DNA of 60,067 nt from an uncultured Bacteroidales bacterium. GTDB lineage: Bacteria > Bacteroidota > Bacteroidia > Bacteroidales > UBA932. Positions within the stretch are counted from its first letter, which is position 1; each line of letters starts with the position of its first letter. A program made the position numbers and the translations under genes. Shown piece after piece: positions 44,317-53,184 of this stretch. The notes beneath the pieces were generated by a model that ran no database searches, had not been told where the DNA came from, and saw nothing but the letters and a program-made list of their open reading frames with translations. Where the stretch lies: contig CASGDV010000139.1 of the NCBI GenBank assembly GCA_949300335.1, positions 1-60,067 of the forward strand, written 5' to 3'.

Positions 44317-45633
44317 ATGATGGAAATGAACAGCAGCGAGGACAACATAGGACGAAGCAGAATGCTGCCTCCCCTCCCGGAGAGGATGCGTCCGCATAAT
44401 CTGGAAGGATATGTCGGCCAGAAACATCTGATAGGAGAAAACGGCATTCTCCGCAATATGATCAGAAACGGAAAACTATCCTCGTTCATATTATGGGGGC
44501 CTCCCGGAGTCGGTAAAACGACTCTTGCAAGGATAATGGCTTCTGAAATGAAACTTGAATTCCATACGTTGTCGGCAATCAGTTCGGGAGTCAAGGAAGT
44601 CAGAGAGGTAATCGACCGCGCACGTTCGAACACACTGTTTTCTTCCACCGTACCGCCCATACTTTTCATTGATGAGATTCACAGATTCAACAAAGCGCAG
44701 CAGGATGCCCTCCTCGGAGCTGTGGAAGACGGTACAATAACACTTATCGGAGCAACAACTGAAAATCCGTCCTTCGAAGTCATCACTCCTCTCTTGTCAA
44801 GATGTCAGGTATATGTTCTCAAACCGTTGGAAACCGATGACCTCGGACAACTTCTGGACAGGGCGCTGAAAGAGGATGAGATTCTCAAGACAATGGATAT
44901 CGTGGTCAGGGAGACCGATGCATTGTTCAGATTCAGTTCGGGAGATGCAAGAAAACTGCTCAACATACTCGAAGTTATTATATCATCGGCTTCGGGAAGC
45001 CGGAAGGTTGTCATAGACAACAATCTTGTTACATCTTGCCTGCAGAACATGCCTTCGATGTATGACAAGGACAGTGAGATGCACTATGACATCATTTCCG
45101 CATTCATTAAAAGCGTAAGAGGTTCTGACCCGAATGCTGCAGTATACTGGCTTGCCAGGATGCTCGAAGGCGGCGAGGACCCTCTCTTCATTGCCAGAAG
45201 ACTCTGCATTCTTGCCTCGGAAGACATCGGACTGGCAAATCCGAATGCGCTTTTACTTGCAAACGCATGTTTCCAGACTGTCCACAACATCGGAATGCCC
45301 GAAGCCCGTATACCGCTTGCGGAAACCGCGATATATCTTGCGACATCACAGAAAAGCAATTCCGCCTATCTTGCAATAAACAAAGCGCTGGAAATGGTCC
45401 GGAACGACAACAGTCCGGTACCGCTTCATCTCAGGAATGCGCCTACCGCACTTATGAAGGAACTGAAATACAGTGACGGGTATAAATATGCCCATGACTA
45501 TCCCGGACACTTCACCGACCTTGAATTCATGCCTGACCGATGGGCCGGCACTAAAATATATGAACCGGCAGATAACAGAAAGGAAGATGAGATAAGGCAA
45601 AAGCTGGATATGATGTGGCCGAAATACAAATGA
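44317..45633 (+). CDS. rarA: Replication-associated AAA+ ATPase RarA/MgsA
   Basis: A 438-residue AAA+ ATPase homologous to E. coli RarA and eukaryotic WRNIP1, which acts at stalled replication forks. Walker A is WGPPGVGKTTLAR, Walker B FIDEIHRFNKAQQDALL, then TTENPSFEV and LLSRCQVY, sensor 2 GDARKLLNIL. The C-terminal tetramer part (LKYSDGYKYAHDYPGHF) is intact. I chose the ATG at 44317, 20 bp after the previous stop; starts at 44320 or 44326 are equally possible, and upstream in-frame starts overlap the GNAT gene. It is convergent with tamL (5 bp apart). Confidence 0.93.
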   Translation: MMEMNSSEDNIGRSRMLPPLPERMRPHNLEGYVGQKHLIGENGILRNMIRNGKLSSFILWGPPGVGKTTLARIMASEMKLEFHTLSAISSGVKEVREVIDRARSNTLFSSTVPPILFIDEIHRFNKAQQDALLGAVEDGTITLIGATTENPSFEVITPLLSRCQVYVLKPLETDDLGQLLDRALKEDEILKTMDIVVRETDALFRFSSGDARKLLNILEVIISSASGSRKVVIDNNLVTSCLQNMPSMYDKDSEMHYDIISAFIKSVRGSDPNAAVYWLARMLEGGEDPLFIARRLCILASEDIGLANPNALLLANACFQTVHNIGMPEARIPLAETAIYLATSQKSNSAYLAINKALEMVRNDNSPVPLHLRNAPTALMKELKYSDGYKYAHDYPGHFTDLEFMPDRWAGTKIYEPADNRKEDEIRQKLDMMWPKYK

Positions 45634-45638
45634 CATCG

Positions 45639-47837
45639 TCAGAACGGATAACCTACACCGAAATGAATCGCGTATCCGTCCCTTTTGAGCCATTCTCCCG
45701 GCCTCAGCCATTTGTTGTCCCTTGCCGGATCATGCAGCCTCATACCCATATCCAGACGCAGCAGGATGAAATTCAGGTCAAGTCTGAGTCCTACTCCCCA
45801 GTTCATGGCTATCGATTCTCCGAAATTCCTGAACGAGAATTTGGAATATACGTTGTCATTCTGGCCGATTCCGTCCTTCAAGGTCCACACATTACCGGCA
45901 TCAACGAAAACCGAGCCGTCCACTTTCCAAAACATGTTGAACCGGTATTCGATGTTCGCTTCGAGTTTCAGGTCGCCGGTCTGGTTCGGTATTATGAAAG
46001 TGGTATCCATTTTTTCAGTACCAGGTCCGACCGAACGGGCCTGCCATCCGCGCAGACTGTTCGCTCCACCTGCATAAAAATGCTTTTCAAAAGGCAGGGC
46101 ATCTGAATTTCCATAAGCATATCCCGCCCCGGCAAGAAACCTTGTTGCAAACGCCTGACCGTTGTTCTTTCCGAATCGCCATGTTCTGCCCACGGTCACT
46201 TCTCCTCTGACATACTGCGAATACGGTGTCTTCCAGATTGTCCTGGAACCGTTTTCATCGACTCCCAAAAGAGGATTGAAGGCACTCAGCAAGTTGCCTG
46301 CAATATCCAGCTGGAATCTGGAATAAAAGAACGTGGTCTTGGGAATTGCATCGGCACATGTCGTATAATAGATGTATCCTCCGGTACCGGAATCGAAGTG
46401 GTTCTGGTATGCATTTCTCATGAAAGGGTCCTTCTCGAGAGTCTGATAGAAAGACGGATCCAGATTGAACAGCCTTACCACACTAAGCTGGATCGGATAG
46501 AACTGATAGAAAAGTTTTGAACGCCAGCTTCCGCTGTAACCGTACGACGTAGAAATTATGTTCCTTGTATATTCCGGTCTGTTCTGATAGTTGTATGAAA
46601 TATTTATATCTGTCCTCGGAATGTTCGGGCCATGAAAGAGCCGGTAAGGCAGAAATAGAAATTTCGGTAAACTCAGGCCTCCGGAAACACCGAATTCGTT
46701 TGACCTGACATTGTCGTTGAACTTGAACTGGAAATTTCCCATAAAACTGAGATTCAGCCACTCCCCGCCCCTGAAAATATTCTTGTGATAATAAGAAATC
46801 TGCGGAGATACGCCGAAAAGGCCGGAAGAATTCGATGATGCCTCCATATTCACCTTGAATCCCTGCATATTTGACCTTCTGAGCGATATGTCGCAGTCCA
46901 CAACATTGGTATCCACAACCGACATTTCTACATTCACGCTGCTGAAGACCCTCAGCGAAGACAGTCTGGAATATGTATTGTTGACGACCCTTTCGCTGTA
47001 CAGCTTTCCGGGGACTATTGTATTCAGGTTGGTGAGGACCTTGTCGTTGATCTTCAGATTCTCCGGATGAGATATCCTGACATCTCCTATGTAAAATTTC
47101 CTGTGAGGTACTGCATCTTTCGGACTGGAATTCCTTGTATATTCGTTTATCCTCATTTCCAGAACCGCACTGTCCGGATATGTAAGCGTATCAGCCTCGA
47201 AGAAAAAATAATTCTTGCTGAAACCGTAATAACCCTTGTTTCTGAAATATGAACTTGAACGCACTGTTTCGCTTTCCAGTTTCTCTTCGGACAGGAAATC
47301 ACCTTTCCTGACCGTTATCGAAGCGGTATCGGCATAAAAATCTTCCGCAAACTCCCCTTCGGGAACAATATACCTGATTTCTTTGATAGGATAACGTTTC
47401 CCCAAGGTTATCACATATTTCACCTTGACTTTTTTCTTCCGTACCTGCACTTCGCTGTTTATGTCGGAATCATAGTAACCCAGATAGTTCAGATGAGACC
47501 GGATATTCGATATCGATTCTTCGACAAGTTCGGGATCATAGACAACCGGAGCTACACCTATCTTCTGCACGAAGCGGTCCCAGCCACCTCCCTTGCCGTT
47601 CGACCAGTTATATATATTAAGAAACGGATTCCAGCCGAAAATGAAATATGAGTTCGGACGCTGTTTCAGATACGGATCTATCTTGTTCGTGTTGAAATGC
47701 CTGTCATTAGTCACCTCTACCTTGTTGCCGGCAAGCCTGTACTCATCTTTCTGCAAAACCCTCGTAGTGCTGCATGAGAACATGAAGCATAGGCATGACA
47801 GCAATATGAATGGCAGTTTATCTCGATTCATGATCAT
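45639..47837 (-). CDS. TamL, lipid-anchored TamA/BamA-like outer membrane protein
   Basis: A 732-residue outer-membrane assembly protein. A lipobox (CFMFSCS) marks it as TamL, the Bacteroidota variant of TamA. POTRA-type repeats (about 80-330; KRYPIKEIRYIVPEG, PGKLYSERVVNNTYSRLSS) precede a barrel with GGANSLRGW as the characteristic RG motif. The final strand ends HFGVGYPF. The usual partner TamB is not in the window, so the pair is split or TamB lies elsewhere. Start at 47837, or 47831 as an alternative. Confidence 0.88.
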   Translation of the reverse strand: MIMNRDKLPFILLSCLCFMFSCSTTRVLQKDEYRLAGNKVEVTNDRHFNTNKIDPYLKQRPNSYFIFGWNPFLNIYNWSNGKGGGWDRFVQKIGVAPVVYDPELVEESISNIRSHLNYLGYYDSDINSEVQVRKKKVKVKYVITLGKRYPIKEIRYIVPEGEFAEDFYADTASITVRKGDFLSEEKLESETVRSSSYFRNKGYYGFSKNYFFFEADTLTYPDSAVLEMRINEYTRNSSPKDAVPHRKFYIGDVRISHPENLKINDKVLTNLNTIVPGKLYSERVVNNTYSRLSSLRVFSSVNVEMSVVDTNVVDCDISLRRSNMQGFKVNMEASSNSSGLFGVSPQISYYHKNIFRGGEWLNLSFMGNFQFKFNDNVRSNEFGVSGGLSLPKFLFLPYRLFHGPNIPRTDINISYNYQNRPEYTRNIISTSYGYSGSWRSKLFYQFYPIQLSVVRLFNLDPSFYQTLEKDPFMRNAYQNHFDSGTGGYIYYTTCADAIPKTTFFYSRFQLDIAGNLLSAFNPLLGVDENGSRTIWKTPYSQYVRGEVTVGRTWRFGKNNGQAFATRFLAGAGYAYGNSDALPFEKHFYAGGANSLRGWQARSVGPGTEKMDTTFIIPNQTGDLKLEANIEYRFNMFWKVDGSVFVDAGNVWTLKDGIGQNDNVYSKFSFRNFGESIAMNWGVGLRLDLNFILLRLDMGMRLHDPARDNKWLRPGEWLKRDGYAIHFGVGYPF

Positions 47838-47850
47838 CCGGATAATCTTG

Positions 47851-47858
47851 CAAATTTA
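47851..47858 (-). promoter_or_regulatory. -7 element of tamL
   Basis: CAAATTTA at 47851-47858 reads TAAATTTG on the minus strand, a perfect -7 box 13 bp upstream of the tamL start. Confidence 0.5.
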
Positions 47859-47931
47859 TCTTAAAATAACCAAAAACTCAAGAATTTGAAAAAAATATGT
47901 TTACATACATAGAACATATGGATTTAAATAA

Positions 47932-47939
47932 TATATTTG
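47932..47939 (+). promoter_or_regulatory. -7 element of the fold-III decarboxylase gene
   Basis: TATATTTG at 47932-47939 is a perfect -7 box. The ATG at 48013 leaves a leader of about 65 nt that contains the hairpin at 47955-47971. The -33 box is not clear. Confidence 0.6.
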
Positions 47940-47954
47940 CGTCCTGTTAATCAT

Positions 47955-47971
47955 ATCCGGCTTTGCCGGAT
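47955..47971 (+). promoter_or_regulatory. Leader hairpin before the decarboxylase gene
   Basis: ATCCGG (47955-47960) pairs with CCGGAT (47966-47971) around a CTTTG loop. It lies near the 5' end of the predicted leader and about 40 nt before the ATG. There is no T-tract after it. It might stabilise the mRNA or take part in regulation. Confidence 0.35.
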
Positions 47972-48012
47972 TGACTGTAAAACAATAAAGTAACTTAATT
48001 ACATTAGCAAGA

Positions 48013-49407
48013 ATGAAGAACAAGTACATTGATCTGATTGACCAGACATTCGAGTTCCCGCAAGATGAATTCAGGGTTGAAGACGGAGAATTGTATTTCC
48101 ATGACGTCAACATGATGGATATAATCAACCAGTATGGAACACCTTTGAAAATCACATATCTGCCCAAGATTTCATCGCAGATACAGAAGGCAAAGAGAAT
48201 GTTCAACGTAGCCATGGCAAAGGTAGATTACAAGGGGACTTTTCATTATTGCTACTGTACTAAAAGTTCGCATTTCGAATTCGTCCTTAGAGAGGCTTTG
48301 AAAAATGACATTCACATCGAAACATCTTCCGCATTCGACCTCAATCTGATTGAGGCGCTTGAAGCGGAAGGCATAGTCAACAAGGACCTCTACATCGTCT
48401 GCAACGGCTTCAAAAAACCGGCTTATATTGAAAACATAGCGAATTTCGCCAATTCGGGGTGGACCAATATCATACCTGTACTGGACAATATGAACGAATT
48501 CAAGGATCTTGATGCCCTGGTAAACGTTCCTGTCAATCTGGGAATCAGGATAGCATCGGAAGAAGAGCCTACATTCGATTTCTATACATCACGTCTCGGA
48601 ATCAGATACAGCGATATAGTTCCGTTCTATGAAAATCTCATAAGCAAGAGCAACAAGTTCCGTCTCAAGATGCTCCACTTCTTCATCAACACCGGAATAC
48701 GCGACACGGCCTACTACTGGAACGAACTCGCGAAGTGCGTGGCCGTATATTGCGACCTCAAGATGATATGTCCGGAACTTGACTGTCTGAATATCGGAGG
48801 AGGTTTTCCCATAAAGAATTCACTGGCTATGGATTTCGATTATGAATATATGGCCGAGGAAATCATTTCACAGATTAAGACCATGTGCAACGCACGCGGA
48901 GTGGCGGAACCCAACATATTCACTGAATTCGGAAGTTTCACAGTCGGTGAATCCGGTGCGACGATATTCCAGATTCTTGACATCAAACAGCAGAATGACA
49001 GGGAAAGATGGTACATGATTGACAATTCTTTCATGACAACGCTTCCCGACACATGGGGTATCAAACAGCGCTTCATCCTTCTCCCTATAAACAAATGGAA
49101 TGAAAAGTACCAGAGAGTATTCCTAGGAGGTCTGACCTGCGACAGTCAGGATTACTACAATGCCGACGCCCATGCGAATGCCATCTTCCTTCCGATAATA
49201 GAGGACAGGAATGACCCGCTCTACATCGGATTCTTCCATACGGGAGCCTATCAGGAATCAATTTCCGGCTACGGCGGAATACAGCACTGCCTGCAGCCTG
49301 CACCCAAACACATCATCATGGACAAGGACGAGAACGGTGAATACACGACCAAACTTTTCAGCAAGGAACAGACATACAAGTCGATGTTGAAGATTCTGGG
49401 ATACTAG
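48013..49407 (+). CDS. Fold-III PLP-dependent decarboxylase (arginine or carboxynorspermidine decarboxylase type)
   Basis: A 464-residue enzyme of the alanine racemase fold. The PLP lysine lies in HYCYCTKSSHFEFVLREAL, the glycine-rich PLP phosphate loop in CLNIGGGFPIKNS, and the C-terminal catalytic Cys in LGGLTCDSQDYYN. Proteins of this form and length in Bacteroidota are generally annotated as biosynthetic arginine decarboxylases that start polyamine synthesis; carboxynorspermidine decarboxylase is the other candidate. The rRNA methyltransferase gene follows after 3 bp. Confidence 0.83.
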   Translation: MKNKYIDLIDQTFEFPQDEFRVEDGELYFHDVNMMDIINQYGTPLKITYLPKISSQIQKAKRMFNVAMAKVDYKGTFHYCYCTKSSHFEFVLREALKNDIHIETSSAFDLNLIEALEAEGIVNKDLYIVCNGFKKPAYIENIANFANSGWTNIIPVLDNMNEFKDLDALVNVPVNLGIRIASEEEPTFDFYTSRLGIRYSDIVPFYENLISKSNKFRLKMLHFFINTGIRDTAYYWNELAKCVAVYCDLKMICPELDCLNIGGGFPIKNSLAMDFDYEYMAEEIISQIKTMCNARGVAEPNIFTEFGSFTVGESGATIFQILDIKQQNDRERWYMIDNSFMTTLPDTWGIKQRFILLPINKWNEKYQRVFLGGLTCDSQDYYNADAHANAIFLPIIEDRNDPLYIGFFHTGAYQESISGYGGIQHCLQPAPKHIIMDKDENGEYTTKLFSKEQTYKSMLKILGY

Positions 49408-49410
49408 AAA

Positions 49411-50178
49411 ATGGACGGGACGATAACAAATAACGAAATCAAGCTGATAAGATCCCTTGAACGGAAAAAATTCAGGGACAGCACCGGACTTTTCGTGGTG
49501 GAAGGAGAAAAGATGGTGGAGGAAGCCGTCAATTCTTCTTTCGAAGTCGAACGCATCTACAGAAAAGATGAAATCGGTGAGAAGGCCATGGAAAGAATCA
49601 GCCTGCTTTCAAGTCCCTCTCCCGTACTCGCTCTTGTAAAAAAGCCTGATTATATCCGCCTTAAGACGGAAAAGGAAATCGATGGAGCTGTCGGGGACAG
49701 AGGACTCTATCTATTTCTCGATTCCATAAGGGATCCGGGCAATCTGGGAACCATAATACGCATAGCGGACTGGTTCGGAATAGATGCTGTTTTCGCATCT
49801 GAGGATACGGTAGATATCTTCAATCCCAAAGTTGTACAGGCTACGATGGGTGCCGTATTCAGAATGAAATTCCACTATGCCGGGCTTGATGCCGTTTCCG
49901 GAACATTCCTTGCCAGAAGAGGCCGGATTTTCGGGACCCTGCTCGACGGGGAGGACATATACGGCTATCCTCTTGCGACGGGCGACAATATCCCCGTCGG
50001 CATTGTCATCGGGAACGAATCTGAAGGAATATCCCCGATGATGAGAAAGTTGCTTACGGACAGGATTTTCATTCCGTCATATCCCGGAAATGAGATCCGT
50101 TCCGAATCATTGAATGCGGCCGTTGCCACCGCCGTTGCAGTGGCGGAATTCAGAAGAAGGACATACATGACCAAATAA
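49411..50178 (+). CDS. TrmH-family (SPOUT) rRNA methyltransferase
   Basis: A 255-residue 2'-O-ribose methyltransferase of the SpoU/TrmH family. SLERKKFRDSTGLFVVEGEK is the N-terminal substrate-binding part. The knotted SPOUT core shows FLDSIRDPGNLGTIIRIADW, GIVIGNESEGISP and IPSYPGNEIRSESLNAAVA, its three signature motifs. The target is probably a tRNA or 23S rRNA nucleotide. It starts 3 bp after the decarboxylase and precedes the PPDK-like gene by 15 bp. Confidence 0.93.
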   Translation: MDGTITNNEIKLIRSLERKKFRDSTGLFVVEGEKMVEEAVNSSFEVERIYRKDEIGEKAMERISLLSSPSPVLALVKKPDYIRLKTEKEIDGAVGDRGLYLFLDSIRDPGNLGTIIRIADWFGIDAVFASEDTVDIFNPKVVQATMGAVFRMKFHYAGLDAVSGTFLARRGRIFGTLLDGEDIYGYPLATGDNIPVGIVIGNESEGISPMMRKLLTDRIFIPSYPGNEIRSESLNAAVATAVAVAEFRRRTYMTK

Positions 50179-50193
50179 ACAGGAAACACAAAC

Positions 50194-53184
50194 ATGAATA
50201 CCGTTGAACCAGTAAGTCTGAAGGAACTGAAAAACACGGATTACAGTTCCCTCATAAAAGTCAGGATAAGGAAGATTCTGATGATATGCAGCAATTACGA
50301 TGCTTTCATTCTTGAGGAGGACGGCCAGATAGAATCCCAGATATACAGGGAATATATAGACCTGAATCTGAGCAATCCGCCAAGATTCCTGTGGGTGACG
50401 ACCTCTGCCGAAGCGTCCGCCATACTGGGGACTACGGATGACATCGATATGGTCATGTGCATGTTCAATGCGAACGACAAGGAAGTATTCACTCTGGCCA
50501 GAAATCTCAAGGAAGGGAAACGCGATGTGCCATTCGTACTGCTCACGCATTTTTCGAAGGAAATATACAGAAGACTCTCGAGCCTTGACACTTCGGCTGT
50601 GGACTATGTTTTCAGCTGGCACGGAAACGCAGATCTGATTGTCGCCACTATCAAGCTGTTCGAAGACCTCAAGAATGCCGACAACGACATACTGAAAGTC
50701 GGTGTCCAGGCAATTTTGCTGGTAGAAGATTCGGTCAGATACTACTCTACTTATCTGCCGGAGCTGTATAAGCTGGTTCTCAAGCAGAGCACGGAATTTC
50801 TAAAGGAAACTCTGAACGAGCAGCAACAGAAAAACAGGAAACGTTCAAGGCCCAAGATTCTTCTCGCGACGAATTACGAGGATGCCGTCGAAATGTATAG
50901 GAAATACAAGTCGAACATTCTCGGAGTCATTTCCGATGTAGGTTTCGTTCTCAGGAAAAACGATTCGCCGGACAAGGAAAAGAGCGATGCAGGAATAGAC
51001 CTCGTACGGACCATCAGGGCAGATGATCCGCTCATGCCGATACTGCTCCAGTCTTCCCAGGAAAGCGTGGCGGAAGTTGCAAAAGAACTTAATGTCGGCT
51101 TCCTCAGGAAATATTCGAAGACACTGATGCTCCAGCTTGCGGAATACATGATGGAGGAATTCGGTTTCGGAGACTTTGTCTTCAGGGACAAGAACCGCGT
51201 GGAATGCGGACGGGCGGCCAATCTCAAGGAACTCGAACAGCGCATGAAGGAAATACCTGACGATGTCCTGCTGTACTACACCTCAAGGAACATGCTGTCG
51301 AAATGGTTTTTCTCGCGCGGATTGTTCACTCTGGCCAACAGGGTCAGGAGCGTCCATGACAGTCATTTCAACTCGGCTCAGGAACTCCGCGACTATGTAT
51401 GCCAGCAAATCCATGACTATCATACATTGACAGGACGGGGCATTATAGCACATTTCGACAAGGACACCTACGAAAAATACATCTGGTTCGCCAGAGCCGG
51501 AGAAGGTTCTCTCGGAGGAAAGGCACGCGGTCTGGCGTTTCTCAACAGTCTCATCATAAAGCATAATCTGACAAACCGCTATGAGGAACTGAAAATTTCC
51601 ATTCCGAGGACAATGGTGGTAGCAACGGATTACTTCGACAGATTCATAATCGAGAATGACCTTCAGTTCGTTATCGATTCTGACATTTCCGATGAGGAGA
51701 TACTGTCGGAATTTGTGGCTTCCAGGCTTCCGGAAGAACTTGTGGATGAACTGAGGGCATTTCTAAAGACCATAGGCTCGCCTCTTGCCGTAAGATCGAG
51801 TTCGAAACTCGAGGACAGCAACTACCAGCCATTTGCCGGAGTCTATTCAACATACATGATTCCGCTCACGGAAAACAAGGACCAGATGCTCAGAATGCTG
51901 GGAAAAGCCATAAAAAGCGTATATGCGTCAGTATTCTTCAACGGAAGCAGAAATTACATTCAGACGACCGGAAACCTTCTCGGCGAAGAGAAGATGGCAG
52001 TGATAGTCCAGAGCATATGCGGCACGGTACATGGCGGATACTATTATCCAATGATGTCAGGAGTCGCACGTTCGGTGAACTTCTATCCGATCGGAAAGGA
52101 AAAGCCGGAAGACGGCATAATCAATCTTGCTTTCGGTTTGGGAAAGACAGTTGTTGACGGCGGCCATACGCTTCGTTTCAATCCTAAATATCCGAAGAAG
52201 ATACTCCAGCTGTCCGATCCGGCAATGGCTCTCAGAGATACACAGAAAATGATGTACGCCCTCGATCTGAGACCCGGTGCATTCAAGATATCGAAAAATG
52301 ACAGCATCAACCTCGCTCATGAGCCGGTGAACAGGATGCTGGAAAACTTTTCGCATCCGGAACTGGTGGCCTCTACCTTCAGCGTGGAAAACAACCGGAT
52401 AATACCGGGTGTATCAATGGCCGGCAGCCGGATAATAACATTCGATTCCATACTCAAGTACAACAGGTTCCCCGTCGCCCAGGCACTGGATGAAATCATG
52501 GCAATATGCAAACGGGAACTGATGTGCGATGTCGAAATAGAGTTCGCCATCGACGTGATTCCCGAATCCAGAGGACACGGACTTGTAATGAAGCTGCTTC
52601 AGGTACGCCCTGTAGGAGACTACTATGATGAACCGGGAATCAGTCTGGACAGCATCGTTTCACAAATAGGGACGACCCTTGTCGCCTCCGACAAAGCCCT
52701 TGGCTCAGGAAGGATAACAGGAATGAAACACATACTGTATGTGGACCCGTCGAAGTTCGACAGTGCCAAAACGGGAGACATGGCAAGAGAGATTTCATCA
52801 ATCAATGCGACACTCAAGAAACAGGGCTCGCAATATCTGCTTATCGGCCCCGGCAGATGGGGTTCTTCCGATCCGTGGCTCGGGATTCCTGTTGTCTGGA
52901 ATGACATATCCGAAGCAAAGATGATTGTGGAATGCGGAATACCTGGATATCAGATCGAACCGAGCCAGGGAACACACTTCTTCCAAAACCTGACGTCTCT
53001 CGGTGTCGGTTATCTTACAGTTGACCTTGTGCGCGGAGACGGAGAGATAGACTTTGAGCAGATAGCATCGCTGCCATGCATTGAGAAAGGAGAATATTTC
53101 AGTCTGCACGAACTTCCTGAAGATATGCTCGCATATATCGACAGAACATCGAACAGAGCCGTCGTCGGAATCAGCAAAGCCTAA
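50194..53184 (+). CDS. PEP synthase/PPDK-related protein with receiver-like N-terminal region
   Basis: A 996-residue cytosolic protein. The first 330 residues contain two response-regulator-like folds (about 26-165, and 222-330 beginning RPKILLATNYEDAVEMYRKY, with KYSKTLMLQLAEYM closing it). The PPDK_N ATP-grasp domain follows (about 465-860) with LGGKARGLAFLNS, SPLAVRSSSKLEDSNYQPFAG, and GYYYPMMSGVARSVNFYP. The swivelling His domain and the PEP-binding barrel of true PEP synthase are both missing. It cannot carry out the full reaction on its own. In Bacteroidota this type is often labelled PEP synthase; a role as a nucleotide-dependent kinase or sensor is more likely. Confidence 0.8.
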   Translation: MNTVEPVSLKELKNTDYSSLIKVRIRKILMICSNYDAFILEEDGQIESQIYREYIDLNLSNPPRFLWVTTSAEASAILGTTDDIDMVMCMFNANDKEVFTLARNLKEGKRDVPFVLLTHFSKEIYRRLSSLDTSAVDYVFSWHGNADLIVATIKLFEDLKNADNDILKVGVQAILLVEDSVRYYSTYLPELYKLVLKQSTEFLKETLNEQQQKNRKRSRPKILLATNYEDAVEMYRKYKSNILGVISDVGFVLRKNDSPDKEKSDAGIDLVRTIRADDPLMPILLQSSQESVAEVAKELNVGFLRKYSKTLMLQLAEYMMEEFGFGDFVFRDKNRVECGRAANLKELEQRMKEIPDDVLLYYTSRNMLSKWFFSRGLFTLANRVRSVHDSHFNSAQELRDYVCQQIHDYHTLTGRGIIAHFDKDTYEKYIWFARAGEGSLGGKARGLAFLNSLIIKHNLTNRYEELKISIPRTMVVATDYFDRFIIENDLQFVIDSDISDEEILSEFVASRLPEELVDELRAFLKTIGSPLAVRSSSKLEDSNYQPFAGVYSTYMIPLTENKDQMLRMLGKAIKSVYASVFFNGSRNYIQTTGNLLGEEKMAVIVQSICGTVHGGYYYPMMSGVARSVNFYPIGKEKPEDGIINLAFGLGKTVVDGGHTLRFNPKYPKKILQLSDPAMALRDTQKMMYALDLRPGAFKISKNDSINLAHEPVNRMLENFSHPELVASTFSVENNRIIPGVSMAGSRIITFDSILKYNRFPVAQALDEIMAICKRELMCDVEIEFAIDVIPESRGHGLVMKLLQVRPVGDYYDEPGISLDSIVSQIGTTLVASDKALGSGRITGMKHILYVDPSKFDSAKTGDMAREISSINATLKKQGSQYLLIGPGRWGSSDPWLGIPVVWNDISEAKMIVECGIPGYQIEPSQGTHFFQNLTSLGVGYLTVDLVRGDGEIDFEQIASLPCIEKGEYFSLHELPEDMLAYIDRTSNRAVVGISKA

